From: Methylobacillus sp.
Lineage (GTDB): Bacteria > Pseudomonadota > Gammaproteobacteria > Burkholderiales > Methylophilaceae
Direction of reading: 5' to 3'
Assembly (NCBI GenBank): GCA_031277395.1
Contig: JAITML010000045.1
Span: forward strand, 1-34,016
Length of the DNA: 34,016 bases
The notes below the pieces were generated by a model. It had not been told where the DNA came from and ran no database searches. It was given only the letters and a program-made list of their open reading frames with translations. Positions 1 through 6,665 of this stretch are shown piece after piece (within the stretch, counting starts at the first letter, position 1; the number at the start of each line of letters is the position of its first letter). Made by a program: the position numbers and the translations under genes.

Positions 1-22
1 CCCCCCCCCCCCCCCCCCCCCC
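1..22. other. Homopolymer C run at contig edge
   Basis: The first 22 bases are all C, followed by ordinary mixed sequence. A pure C run of this length exactly at the end of a window is most simply an assembly or sequencing artefact at a contig end. No biological role is proposed. Confidence 0.7.
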
Positions 23-285
23 AGCGTAGGGCCGACTGATCTAAAAAGGCAATATTTAGTGGTGTTCATGGTATATATCCCTGTTTAATTATGCGGATAT
101 ATTACAAGTTAATTAGCCAATTTGTACATCGCACATTAGGAATCAGTCTATGCCCTTTATCGGGTGAATGGGTGGAAGCGGTGCCTCACGATTTGGCTGT
201 CCGACTGGCAGCAAGGGGGGTTGTAGTTATAGGTTGGAGGTCGTTATTTCCCTGTGGAAGAGGGGATGACAAAGGAAAGGTTTTA
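23..285. other. Non-coding or undetermined stretch downstream of ubiA
   Basis: This stretch lies between the C run and the stop codon of ubiA. It is more AT-rich than the genes to its right. A plus-strand frame opens with ATG at 91 and reads about 60 plausible residues, but it then runs on without a stop through the antisense of ubiA, so it cannot be supported as a gene. No RNA gene or convincing terminator was seen. It may be the remnant of a neighbouring gene cut by the contig edge. Confidence 0.35.
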
Positions 286-1149
286 TCAAATCCAGTAACT
301 CGCGACCAGCCCGGCGAAGATCGCTGCGCCCAGCCAATTATTGTGCAAAAAGGCCTTGAAGCAGGCGCTTCTTTCACGGTGGCGGATCAGCGTGTAGTGG
401 TAGCACGCGATAGCCGCCGCGACTGCGAGTCCGGTGAACCACGGCCAGGCAAGGCGAAGCTGCCAGCCAACACCGCCCAGAATCGCGAGCATGCACACAT
501 AGCAAGCCATGATCGCCGCCACGTCGTAGCGTCCAAACAACCGCGCGGTGGAGCGGATGCCGATTTTGATGTCATCGTCACGATCGACTATTGCGTATTC
601 GGTGTCGTAGGCGAGCGACCAGAAGATATTGGCAACCAGCATCGCCCATGCGAGCGGCGGTACTTCGCCGGTCTGCGCCGCGAACGCCATCGGGATGCCG
701 AAGCCGAAGGCGATGCCGAGATAAGCCTGCGGGATGGAAACAAAGCGTTTGGTGAAGGGGTAGCTGAGCGCGAGAAAGAGCGCCGCGACTGACAGCAAAA
801 TCGTCAATTTGTTGAGCAGCACCACTAGGCCGAATGCCGCAGAACTCAGCACGGCTGCGAGAGCAAATGCTTCCTTGCTGCTCACCTCGCCGGTCGCGAG
901 CGGGCGTTGCCGCGTGCGTTCCACATGCGCGTCGAAATTGCGGTCGGCGTAGTCATTCATCACGCATCCGGCGGAGCGCATGAGCACGGTGCCGAGTATG
1001 AAAATCCAGACTATCCATCCGTTCGGATGGCCGTTGCCGGAAATCCACAGCGCCCACAGCGTAGGCCACAGCAGCAGCAGAATGCCGATGGGTTTGTCGA
1101 GCCGCATGAGCCGTTCATACGCATCAAGCCGCGCCTGCCATTTTTTCAT
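286..1149 (-). CDS. ubiA: 4-hydroxybenzoate polyprenyltransferase UbiA
   Basis: This integral membrane enzyme attaches the polyprenyl tail to 4-hydroxybenzoate, the second committed step of ubiquinone synthesis. The 287-residue protein has about eight hydrophobic segments. It carries both Asp-rich prenyl-diphosphate/Mg2+ motifs of the UbiA superfamily: NDYADRNFD at residues 65-73 and [13 protein letters not shown] at 181-193. I chose the ATG at 1149 rather than upstream in-frame starts because it begins MKKWQ as family members do, has a GGGAG-type ribosome site about 10 bases upstream, and overlaps the ubiC stop as ATGA. This implies translational coupling to ubiC, which supplies its substrate. 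Length and motifs are normal for the family. Confidence 0.96.
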   Translation of the reverse strand: MKKWQARLDAYERLMRLDKPIGILLLLWPTLWALWISGNGHPNGWIVWIFILGTVLMRSAGCVMNDYADRNFDAHVERTRQRPLATGEVSSKEAFALAAVLSSAAFGLVVLLNKLTILLSVAALFLALSYPFTKRFVSIPQAYLGIAFGFGIPMAFAAQTGEVPPLAWAMLVANIFWSLAYDTEYAIVDRDDDIKIGIRSTARLFGRYDVAAIMACYVCMLAILGGVGWQLRLAWPWFTGLAVAAAIACYHYTLIRHRERSACFKAFLHNNWLGAAIFAGLVASYWI

Positions 1150-1694
1150 CGCCGCAATACTCCCGGCAAAAATACTTCCGTGACCAATATCGGCGTATTC
1201 CGCATGGTAAACACCGAGCGCCGCGCCCACAAACAGGGCGGCTTCTCCAGTGAAAACTCGACCGCGCGCGCGTAAAGTTCATGGTGCGGCAGCAACTTGC
1301 GAAACGCGAGCGGCGCGCGCGCCACATTCGGATTAGCGAACAATACCGAGCCGAGCGACTTGTTCCCCAGCCCGCCAAGATTGTGCCACGCGCCTTTGAG
1401 ACTGCGGCGCGGCAACACGCTGTGCGCGAATACCGCCTGTGTGCCGTCACACACCAGCGCCACTTCACGCAGCAAGGCGCGCTCGTGCGATCGCAGTTTC
1501 AACAGCAACGCTTCATCCGGCAAAGGCTGCGCCCAACGCTGCCGCACACGCTCGACGGAAAAGCGATTGCAACTCTCCTTCAAACGCTGCGTGAGCGATC
1601 CGCGCTCCACCAGCCAATGACGATACGCGCCGCTGCCGAAAGGCTTGGGCAACCAGCAATTGCGGATGGGGAATGGGCTGGGATGGAGTTTCAT
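1146..1694 (-). CDS. ubiC: Chorismate pyruvate-lyase UbiC
   Basis: This cytosolic enzyme cleaves chorismate to 4-hydroxybenzoate and pyruvate, the entry step of ubiquinone synthesis, and its product goes to UbiA encoded by the overlapping next gene. The protein has 182 residues, a normal length. It shows the family's conserved features: the [12 protein letters not shown] strand in the middle and the [12 protein letters not shown] segment followed by a short C-terminal part. The stop codon overlaps the ubiA start by four bases (ATGA). No clear Shine-Dalgarno sequence precedes the ATG at 1694. Instead a TG-G-TATAAC extended -10-like element sits at 1703-1711, so transcription may begin almost at the start codon. 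The family is divergent between species, but the operon partner makes the call firm. Confidence 0.93.
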   Translation of the reverse strand: MKLHPSPFPIRNCWLPKPFGSGAYRHWLVERGSLTQRLKESCNRFSVERVRQRWAQPLPDEALLLKLRSHERALLREVALVCDGTQAVFAHSVLPRRSLKGAWHNLGGLGNKSLGSVLFANPNVARAPLAFRKLLPHHELYARAVEFSLEKPPCLWARRSVFTMRNTPILVTEVFLPGVLRR

Positions 1695-1702
1695 TGCGGC
1701 TG

Positions 1703-1711
1703 GTTATACCA
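1703..1711 (-). promoter_or_regulatory. Candidate extended -10 promoter of ubiC-ubiA
   Basis: On the minus strand the bases read TGGTATAAC, an extended -10 element (TG-N-TATAAT with one mismatch), within the 35-base gap between the antitoxin gene and ubiC. A start about seven bases downstream would fall near 1696, only two bases ahead of the ubiC ATG. No good -35 box was found, which is common with extended -10 promoters. Confidence 0.35.
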
Positions 1712-1729
1712 TAGCGCCGTCAGCCGGTT

Positions 1730-1948
1730 TCATGCCTCCGCAGCCTTGGCCAGCAATTCCAAGCCGCGTGCCTCGCGTCCGGCACCGCGCGTAACGCGTA
1801 CTGCGAAGCGTGTTTCAGCATCAAACTCGGCCAGCATAAGCGTTGTCATTTCATCGATCAATCGATTCAAAGGCGTGCCGCGACTCTTGGCCAGCGCCTT
1901 GAGACGACGGTGTTTCTCATCGGAAAGTCGAACGGTCAGGGCAGACAT
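1730..1948 (-). CDS. Ribbon-helix-helix antitoxin-like protein
   Basis: This 72-residue protein begins with the pattern of a CopG/Arc-type ribbon-helix-helix DNA-binding domain: a short beta strand (MSALTVRLSD), then helices with KHRRLKALAKSRG and TPLNRLIDEM. The rest (residues 40-72) would be the toxin-binding tail. A strong ribosome site (AGGAG, about 8 bases before the ATG) lies inside the end of the upstream PIN gene, whose stop is one base away, so the two are co-translated. In such pairs the RHH protein neutralises the nuclease and represses the operon, and I infer that here. The gene order is toxin first, the reverse of the commonest arrangement. The strong ribosome site may help keep antitoxin in excess. 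Confidence 0.8.
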   Translation of the reverse strand: MSALTVRLSDEKHRRLKALAKSRGTPLNRLIDEMTTLMLAEFDAETRFAVRVTRGAGREARGLELLAKAAEA

Positions 1949-1949
1949 G

Positions 1950-2366
1950 TCATTTCTCCTGTAACTGATCTTCGGGCGTCAATATTCTGAGTTGGGGGAA
2001 ACGCAACTCCATAGCGCGCAAATCGCGCAGATTCCTCGTTACGATGGCATCGGCGGCTCCCGCAATAGCCAACTCTACCAAATGGTTATCCGCCTCATCG
2101 CGCAAGTTTGGCCGCCATGTGTAATACACACGCACCCACTCGCACCGCGCAAGAAAAATATCCAGAAGTTCGGAGCGTTCCTGCGCGTTCAGGCGACAGC
2201 CCTGAAACAGCGCATCCCTCCCCAAAACATCCTCATACTCGGCCAGCAAAGCCGCTCCCATCAAGGGAACATGCAGTCCGCGCAGGCATGTTTCAACAAC
2301 CGCCCGAGACGCGCCAATGCCCATACAAGCACCGACGAAAACATTGGTATCCACAAGGATGCGCAT
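1950..2366 (-). CDS. PIN-domain toxin (COG1569-type ribonuclease)
   Basis: This 138-residue PIN-domain protein is a likely Mg2+-dependent ribonuclease toxin. The start MRILVDTNVFVGA is the classic first PIN strand with the first catalytic Asp. Further acidic positions are the Glu/Asp in LLAEYEDVL, the Asp in DEADNHLVELA, and the late TRNLRDL that replaces the usual GDKDL. The COG1569 subfamily, often annotated as a TA-system PIN toxin, has this layout. I chose the start at 2366 because the longer frame adds an unrelated hydrophobic stretch. No strong ribosome site precedes it. Transcription probably begins from the TATAAT at 2433-2438. The RHH gene follows after one base. Cellular target is unknown. 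Confidence 0.82.
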   Translation of the reverse strand: MRILVDTNVFVGACMGIGASRAVVETCLRGLHVPLMGAALLAEYEDVLGRDALFQGCRLNAQERSELLDIFLARCEWVRVYYTWRPNLRDEADNHLVELAIAGAADAIVTRNLRDLRAMELRFPQLRILTPEDQLQEK

Positions 2367-2420
2367 GAGGAATGGTAGCAGAATTGACACCAAAATAACA
2401 AGATTCAGCACCGAAGTTTG

Positions 2421-2432
2421 TTGCTGCAGCAA
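2421..2432. promoter_or_regulatory. Perfect 12-bp palindrome, candidate RHH operator
   Basis: TTGCTGCAGCAA is a perfect 12-bp palindrome. It lies immediately downstream of the minus-strand TATAAT at 2433-2438, so it covers the predicted transcription start of the PIN/RHH operon. RHH antitoxins bind short palindromes as dimers, so an autoregulatory operator is a natural inference. Not tested. Confidence 0.4.
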
Positions 2433-2438
2433 ATTATA
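2433..2438 (-). promoter_or_regulatory. -10 box of the PIN/RHH operon promoter
   Basis: A perfect TATAAT on the minus strand sits in a strongly AT-rich stretch (A/T runs at 2440-2470 upstream). No close -35 match is seen. It would give a 5' leader of about 60 bases to the PIN gene. Confidence 0.45.
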
Positions 2439-2463
2439 TCGAAATTACAAAATTTATTTTTTA

Positions 2464-2491
2464 TTGATAAATTCCCTAACTTCCATATAAT
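2464..2491 (+). promoter_or_regulatory. Sigma-70 promoter of the AAA+ ATPase gene, probably leaderless
   Basis: TTGATA at 2464-2469 and a perfect TATAAT at 2486-2491 are separated by 16 bases. A start about seven bases after the -10 falls at 2498-2499, exactly the ATG of the ATPase gene, which has no Shine-Dalgarno sequence. Inverted arms AATTTAT (2451-2457) and ATAAATT (2467-2473) overlap the -35 box and could be an operator. Confidence 0.6.
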
Positions 2492-2498
2492 CCCTCTC

Positions 2499-3686
2499 AT
2501 GAACCCGATCAACAATCCTTTCGCCCCCGGCGCGGGTGCGCCTCCGCCGGAGTTGGCGGGGCGTGCGACCATACGCGAGCAGGTGCGCGTTGCCACGGAA
2601 CGCGCGCGGCTTGGGCGTCCGGCCAAAAGCGTGATGCTGATCGGGCTGCGCGGCACGGGCAAAACGGTATTGCTGGATCAGATGCGGCGCGACGCCGAGC
2701 AAGCGGGGATGCGGGTCATCCGCATCGAAGCGCCCGAAAAACGATCTCTGCCTGCGGTGCTGGCGCCGGAATTGCGGCTGGCGTTGCTCAATCTTTCCCG
2801 CACCGAGGCGGCGAAAAGTTTTGCTGTGCGCGGTCTGCGCGCGCTTGCAGGGTTTGTCAAAACGCTGAAAGTGACTTACTCCGATATTGAAGTCGGGCTG
2901 GATTTCGAGGCCGAACCCGGCCTGGCCGACAATGGTGATTTGGAAGTTGATCTGACGACTTTGCTCGCACAGGCCGGGCTGGCCGCTCAAGCTGCCGGTA
3001 CGGCGCTGATTCTGTTCATGGACGAGCTGCAATATGTGCCCGAAGCGCAGCTCGCCGCGCTGGTTACCGCGCTGCATCGTTGCGCGCAGGATACGCTCCC
3101 CGTCATGCTGGTTGGCGCCGGTTTGCCGCAACTGCGCGGACGCATGGGTAAGGCCAAATCCTATGCCGAGCGTTTGTTCGACTTTCCCGAAATCGGCCCG
3201 CTCGCGACGCCCGATGCGCGACGCGCAATTGAAGCGCCCTGCTTGCAGGAAAATGTTCTCATTGAAGCTGCGGCCGTCAAACGCATTCTCGATCAAACCC
3301 AAGGCTATCCGTATTTTTTGCAGGAATGGGGCAAACAGGCTTGGGACGTGGCGTCCAACAACCGCATCACGCTGGCCGATGTGGAAGCCGCCTCCAAACT
3401 GGCCGTCGCCGCGCTCGATGAAAGTTTTTTCCGCATCCGCTTTGAACGTCTCACGCTGATCGAGAAAGACTATCTGTATGCCATGGCGCAACTCGGCCCC
3501 GGCCCGCACCGCTCCGGCGCCATCGCCGACCACCTGAAGCGCGGCGTCCAATCGCTGGCTCCCACCCGCGCATCTTTGATCAACAAAGGCATGGTCTGGA
3601 GCCCCACGCACGGCGAAACCGCGTTTACAGTGCCGCTATTTGATGAGTTCATGAAGCGGATCATGGCAGGCGATGCCACAAATTAA
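2499..3686 (+). CDS. AAA+ ATP-binding protein (Orc1/Cdc6-like ATPase, AAA_16 type)
   Basis: This 395-residue P-loop ATPase has Walker A GLRGTGKT at residues 49-56, Walker B LILFMDELQYV with the Asp-Glu pair at 175-176, and a sensor-1-like strand PVMLVGAGLPQL after it. The remainder (about 210-395) looks like the lid and a winged-helix end, as in STAND/Orc1-like ATPases often found in accessory regions. I chose the ATG at 2499 because the preceding in-frame residues are AT-rich promoter sequence. No ribosome site is present and the promoter is spaced for leaderless translation. The M23 peptidase gene follows 13 bases later. No specific role can be assigned; proteins of this type are often orphan switch ATPases. 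Confidence 0.8.
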   Translation: MNPINNPFAPGAGAPPPELAGRATIREQVRVATERARLGRPAKSVMLIGLRGTGKTVLLDQMRRDAEQAGMRVIRIEAPEKRSLPAVLAPELRLALLNLSRTEAAKSFAVRGLRALAGFVKTLKVTYSDIEVGLDFEAEPGLADNGDLEVDLTTLLAQAGLAAQAAGTALILFMDELQYVPEAQLAALVTALHRCAQDTLPVMLVGAGLPQLRGRMGKAKSYAERLFDFPEIGPLATPDARRAIEAPCLQENVLIEAAAVKRILDQTQGYPYFLQEWGKQAWDVASNNRITLADVEAASKLAVAALDESFFRIRFERLTLIEKDYLYAMAQLGPGPHRSGAIADHLKRGVQSLAPTRASLINKGMVWSPTHGETAFTVPLFDEFMKRIMAGDATN

Positions 3687-3699
3687 TCGGTAAGCTGCC

Positions 3700-4215
3700 A
3701 TGCGAAAACGCATCCTCATCGCCATGCTCGTTATCTTCACGATTTCATTCGTGCTGCCGGAATGGCCGCGCGTGCCTGTTACCGGAGCCTCGGCAAGGGA
3801 CTGGAACGCCGCTTCATTCTGGTACGAGCCGTGGGGCGCATCGGGCGTTCACAAAGGCATAGACATCTTTGCCGCGAAAGGCGCTGCGGTAGTTGCGCCG
3901 ACCTATGGCGTGGTGATATTTCGCGGCGAGGTTGCGCTTGGCGGGCGGGTTGTCGCGGTATTGAGCCCCAAATGGCGCATTCATTACTTTGCGCATCTGG
4001 GCAGCGCAGCGGTCTATCCAGGTTATCCGGTTTGGAATGGCCGCATCCTCGGCACCGTGGGCGATAGCGGAAATGCCAAAGGCAAACCGCCTCACTTGCA
4101 CTATTCCATCGTGACATTGGTACCGTACCCCTGGCGCGTCGATGCCACGACGCAGGGATGGAAAAAGATGTTTTATCTCGATCCGTCCGAAGTGCTGGGA
4201 AAGTCCGGGGGCTAA
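3700..4215 (+). CDS. M23-family peptidase (LytM/peptidoglycan endopeptidase-like)
   Basis: This 171-residue protein has an N-terminal hydrophobic segment (residues 4-20) that would export or anchor it in the periplasm, followed by a compact M23 domain. The zinc ligands are visible: His51 and Asp55 in HKGID, and His134 in HLHYS, with His99 (YFAHL) and His132 as the catalytic histidines. LytM-type enzymes cut peptide cross-links of peptidoglycan. Because all metal and catalytic residues are present, it is probably active rather than an EnvC-type activator. It lies 13 bases after the ATPase gene and is probably co-transcribed. Its TAA overlaps the recG stop on the other strand by three bases. 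Confidence 0.85.
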   Translation: MRKRILIAMLVIFTISFVLPEWPRVPVTGASARDWNAASFWYEPWGASGVHKGIDIFAAKGAAVVAPTYGVVIFRGEVALGGRVVAVLSPKWRIHYFAHLGSAAVYPGYPVWNGRILGTVGDSGNAKGKPPHLHYSIVTLVPYPWRVDATTQGWKKMFYLDPSEVLGKSGG

Positions 4216-6251
4216 ACCTTCACATATTCCTCCGCCCGCCGCATCCAGCGCTTGAGATGCGCTTCTGCGACCTGCGGATGATCGCGCAGCAGAATCGCGG
4301 CGGTATTGCGCGCGGCTTCCAGCAAGTCGGCGTCGCGTTCGAGGTCCGCGATTTTGAGTAGCGGTACGCCGCTTTGGCGGATGCCAAGAAATTCGCCGGG
4401 GCCGCGCAGGTTAAGGTCGGCGCGCGCGATCTCAAAACCATCGGTGTTTTCGTAGATGATTTTGAGGCGTTCGCGGGCGGCTTGCGACAGCGGCGAGGCA
4501 TACAAGAGTATGCACACACTTTGCGCGGAGCCGCGACCGACACGGCCGCGCAACTGGTGTAGTTGCGAGAGACCCATGCGTTCCGCGTGTTCGATGACCA
4601 TGAGGCTTGCGTTGGGCACGTCCACGCCGACTTCAATCACGGTAGTCGCCACGAGCAATTGCACTTCGTTGGCGGAAAATGCCTGCATTACCATCTGTTT
4701 CTCCGCCGGTTTCATGCGGCCATGCACGAGGCCGATGCGGAGATCGGGCAGCGCCGCCGTGAGTTGCTCACAAGTTTCCAGCGCGGTTTTCAACTGTAGC
4801 GCCTCGGATTCCTCGATAAGCGGGCAGACCCAATAGGCTTGCCGCCCGCGACTGCACGCGTCGCGCACGCGCGCAAGCACTTCCTCGCGGCGTTCTTCAG
4901 AAACGATTTTGGTGGTGACAGGCGTTCTTCCGGGCGGCAATTCATCGATCACGGATACATCCAGATCGGCGTAATAACTCATCGCGAGCGTGCGCGGAAT
5001 CGGCGTGGCGCTCATCATCAACTGGTGCGGCTGTTCACCTTTGCGACGCAGCGCGAGGCGTTGATGCACGCCGAAACGATGCTGCTCATCGATAACCGCG
5101 AGACCGAGTTTGGCAAATTGCACCTGCTCCTGAAACAGCGCGTGCGTGCCCACCACCAGCGGCGCTTCGCCACTCGCAACCTGCTCCAGCATTGCATTGC
5201 GCACGCTTTTGCTTTGCGCGCCGGAGAGCCAGGCGATATTCAAACCCAGCGGCGCGAGCCAATCCGTCATTTTTTTGTAGTGCTGTTCCGCGAGGATTTC
5301 CGTGGGTGCCATGATGGCGGCCTGCCAGCCGTTTTCAATTGCCTGCAAGGCCGCGAGCGCGGCGACTATGGTTTTTCCGCTGCCGACATCACCTTGCAGC
5401 AAGCGTTGCATTGGATACGGCTGGCTCATGTCACGGCTGATTTCGCGCCATGTTTTTTGTTGCGCGGCAGTCAGCCTGAAGGGCAGACGTTCCAGCAGCA
5501 CATGGGTCAGCGTTTTTTTATCGGCGAGCGCAGGCGCACCCTGTGAGCGACGGCGCGCATGATGACGGCGCATGGAAAGTTGCTGCGCGAGCAATTCGTC
5601 AAAAGCCAAACGCCGCCACGCCGCATGCGCATGTGTTTGCAAACTTTCGAGACTGGCATCGGGCGGCGGGCGATGCAGGAACAACAAGCTTTCAGCGAAG
5701 CCGGGGAGCTGCAATTGTTCCAGCATTTCCGGCGGCAAGGTTTCGCGCATGTCGCCGTGTTGCAGCGCGCTATCGACCAGCTTGCGCAGATTGGGCTGGG
5801 TCAGCCCGGCAGTCGTGGGATAGACCGGCGTCAGCGCCTCGTTGAGCGGCGCGTTGTCACGCACGGGGCGGCATTGTGGATGCACGATTTCCATGCCGAA
5901 AAATCCCGGACGCGGCTCGCCATAAGCGCGGATGTGCGTGCCCGGCTTGAGCGCGGCGACCTGACTCGGATAAAAATGCAGAAAGCGCAAATGCAGCAAA
6001 TCGCCACTTGCATCCTGCAACTGGCAAATGAGCGCCTTGCGCGGGCGGTATTGGGTTTCGGCGTGGATGATTTCGCCTTCGACTTGCGCCGCTTCGCCGG
6101 TGCGCAGATCGCGGATTGGCGTGATGCGCGTTTCATCAACATAGCGCAGCGGCAAATGCAGCAGCAAATCATCCGGTTCGGCGATACCGAGCTTCGCCAG
6201 TTTGTCCTGCAGCGCCTTGCTGACGCCCTTGATCGCCGCGAAACCGGACAC
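4212..6251 (-). CDS. recG: ATP-dependent DNA helicase RecG
   Basis: RecG remodels stalled replication forks and branch-migrates Holliday junctions. The 679-residue protein has an N-terminal wedge/OB domain (about 1-240), then the superfamily 2 helicase core: Walker A GDVGSGKT at residues 287-294, DEQH box at 388-391, and the later motifs TTVIEVGVDVPNA and QLRGRVGRG. The C-terminal RecG-specific region follows. The start is GTG at 6251, eight bases after the ridA stop. Typical RecG proteins begin with the same GV.K.L..KLAKLGI pattern. It is the last gene of a minus-strand run with spoT and ridA and converges on the M23 gene. Confidence 0.97.
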   Translation of the reverse strand: MSGFAAIKGVSKALQDKLAKLGIAEPDDLLLHLPLRYVDETRITPIRDLRTGEAAQVEGEIIHAETQYRPRKALICQLQDASGDLLHLRFLHFYPSQVAALKPGTHIRAYGEPRPGFFGMEIVHPQCRPVRDNAPLNEALTPVYPTTAGLTQPNLRKLVDSALQHGDMRETLPPEMLEQLQLPGFAESLLFLHRPPPDASLESLQTHAHAAWRRLAFDELLAQQLSMRRHHARRRSQGAPALADKKTLTHVLLERLPFRLTAAQQKTWREISRDMSQPYPMQRLLQGDVGSGKTIVAALAALQAIENGWQAAIMAPTEILAEQHYKKMTDWLAPLGLNIAWLSGAQSKSVRNAMLEQVASGEAPLVVGTHALFQEQVQFAKLGLAVIDEQHRFGVHQRLALRRKGEQPHQLMMSATPIPRTLAMSYYADLDVSVIDELPPGRTPVTTKIVSEERREEVLARVRDACSRGRQAYWVCPLIEESEALQLKTALETCEQLTAALPDLRIGLVHGRMKPAEKQMVMQAFSANEVQLLVATTVIEVGVDVPNASLMVIEHAERMGLSQLHQLRGRVGRGSAQSVCILLYASPLSQAARERLKIIYENTDGFEIARADLNLRGPGEFLGIRQSGVPLLKIADLERDADLLEAARNTAAILLRDHPQVAEAHLKRWMRRAEEYVKV

Positions 6252-6259
6252 AGTGCTAT

Positions 6260-6643
6260 TTAGCCGCCCAACACCATCACGGCATCGGCTTCGACCAATG
6301 CGCCGCGCGGCAGTGAAGCGACGCCGACGGCAGCGCGCGCTGGATAAGGCTCCTTGAAGTATTCGGCCATGATGCTGTTGACCAGCGCGAAGTGGCCAAG
6401 GTCGGTGAGAAAAATATTGAGCTTGACGATATCCGCGAGTGAACCGCCCGCAGCCTGCGTCACGGCGGAGAGATTGTCGAACACGCGGCGCGTTTGCGCC
6501 TCCATGCCTTCGACCAGTTGCGCGGTTGCGGGGTCCAGGCCGATCTGCCCGGAAAGATACACGGTATCGCCGACCCTGACGGCTTGCGAATAGGTGCCGA
6601 TGGCCTTGGGCGCGCCTTCGGTGCTGATGACTTGTCTTGCCAT
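6260..6643 (-). CDS. ridA: RidA-family enamine/imine deaminase
   Basis: This 127-residue Rid protein belongs to the cytosolic homotrimeric family that hydrolyses reactive enamine/imine intermediates such as 2-aminoacrylate released by PLP enzymes. The family signature near the C-terminus ([18 protein letters not shown]) includes the Arg that binds the substrate carboxylate, and the final Glu region is present. An AAGGA ribosome site precedes the ATG. It lies between spoT and recG with small gaps, as commonly seen in betaproteobacteria. Length is normal. Confidence 0.94.
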   Translation of the reverse strand: MARQVISTEGAPKAIGTYSQAVRVGDTVYLSGQIGLDPATAQLVEGMEAQTRRVFDNLSAVTQAAGGSLADIVKLNIFLTDLGHFALVNSIMAEYFKEPYPARAAVGVASLPRGALVEADAVMVLGG

Positions 6644-6665
6644 TGCCTGTTCCTTGTTGAATGAA

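Noticed and set aside
91-792. Long plus-strand open frame beginning at 91
   Set aside because: About two thirds of it is antisense to the well-supported ubiA gene and no stop occurs before that. Its first 60 residues look protein-like but cannot be supported as a separate gene.
2454-3611. 385-codon minus-strand frame opposite the AAA+ ATPase
   Set aside because: It is the antisense of a gene with clear Walker motifs; the translation has no recognisable domain and no ribosome site.
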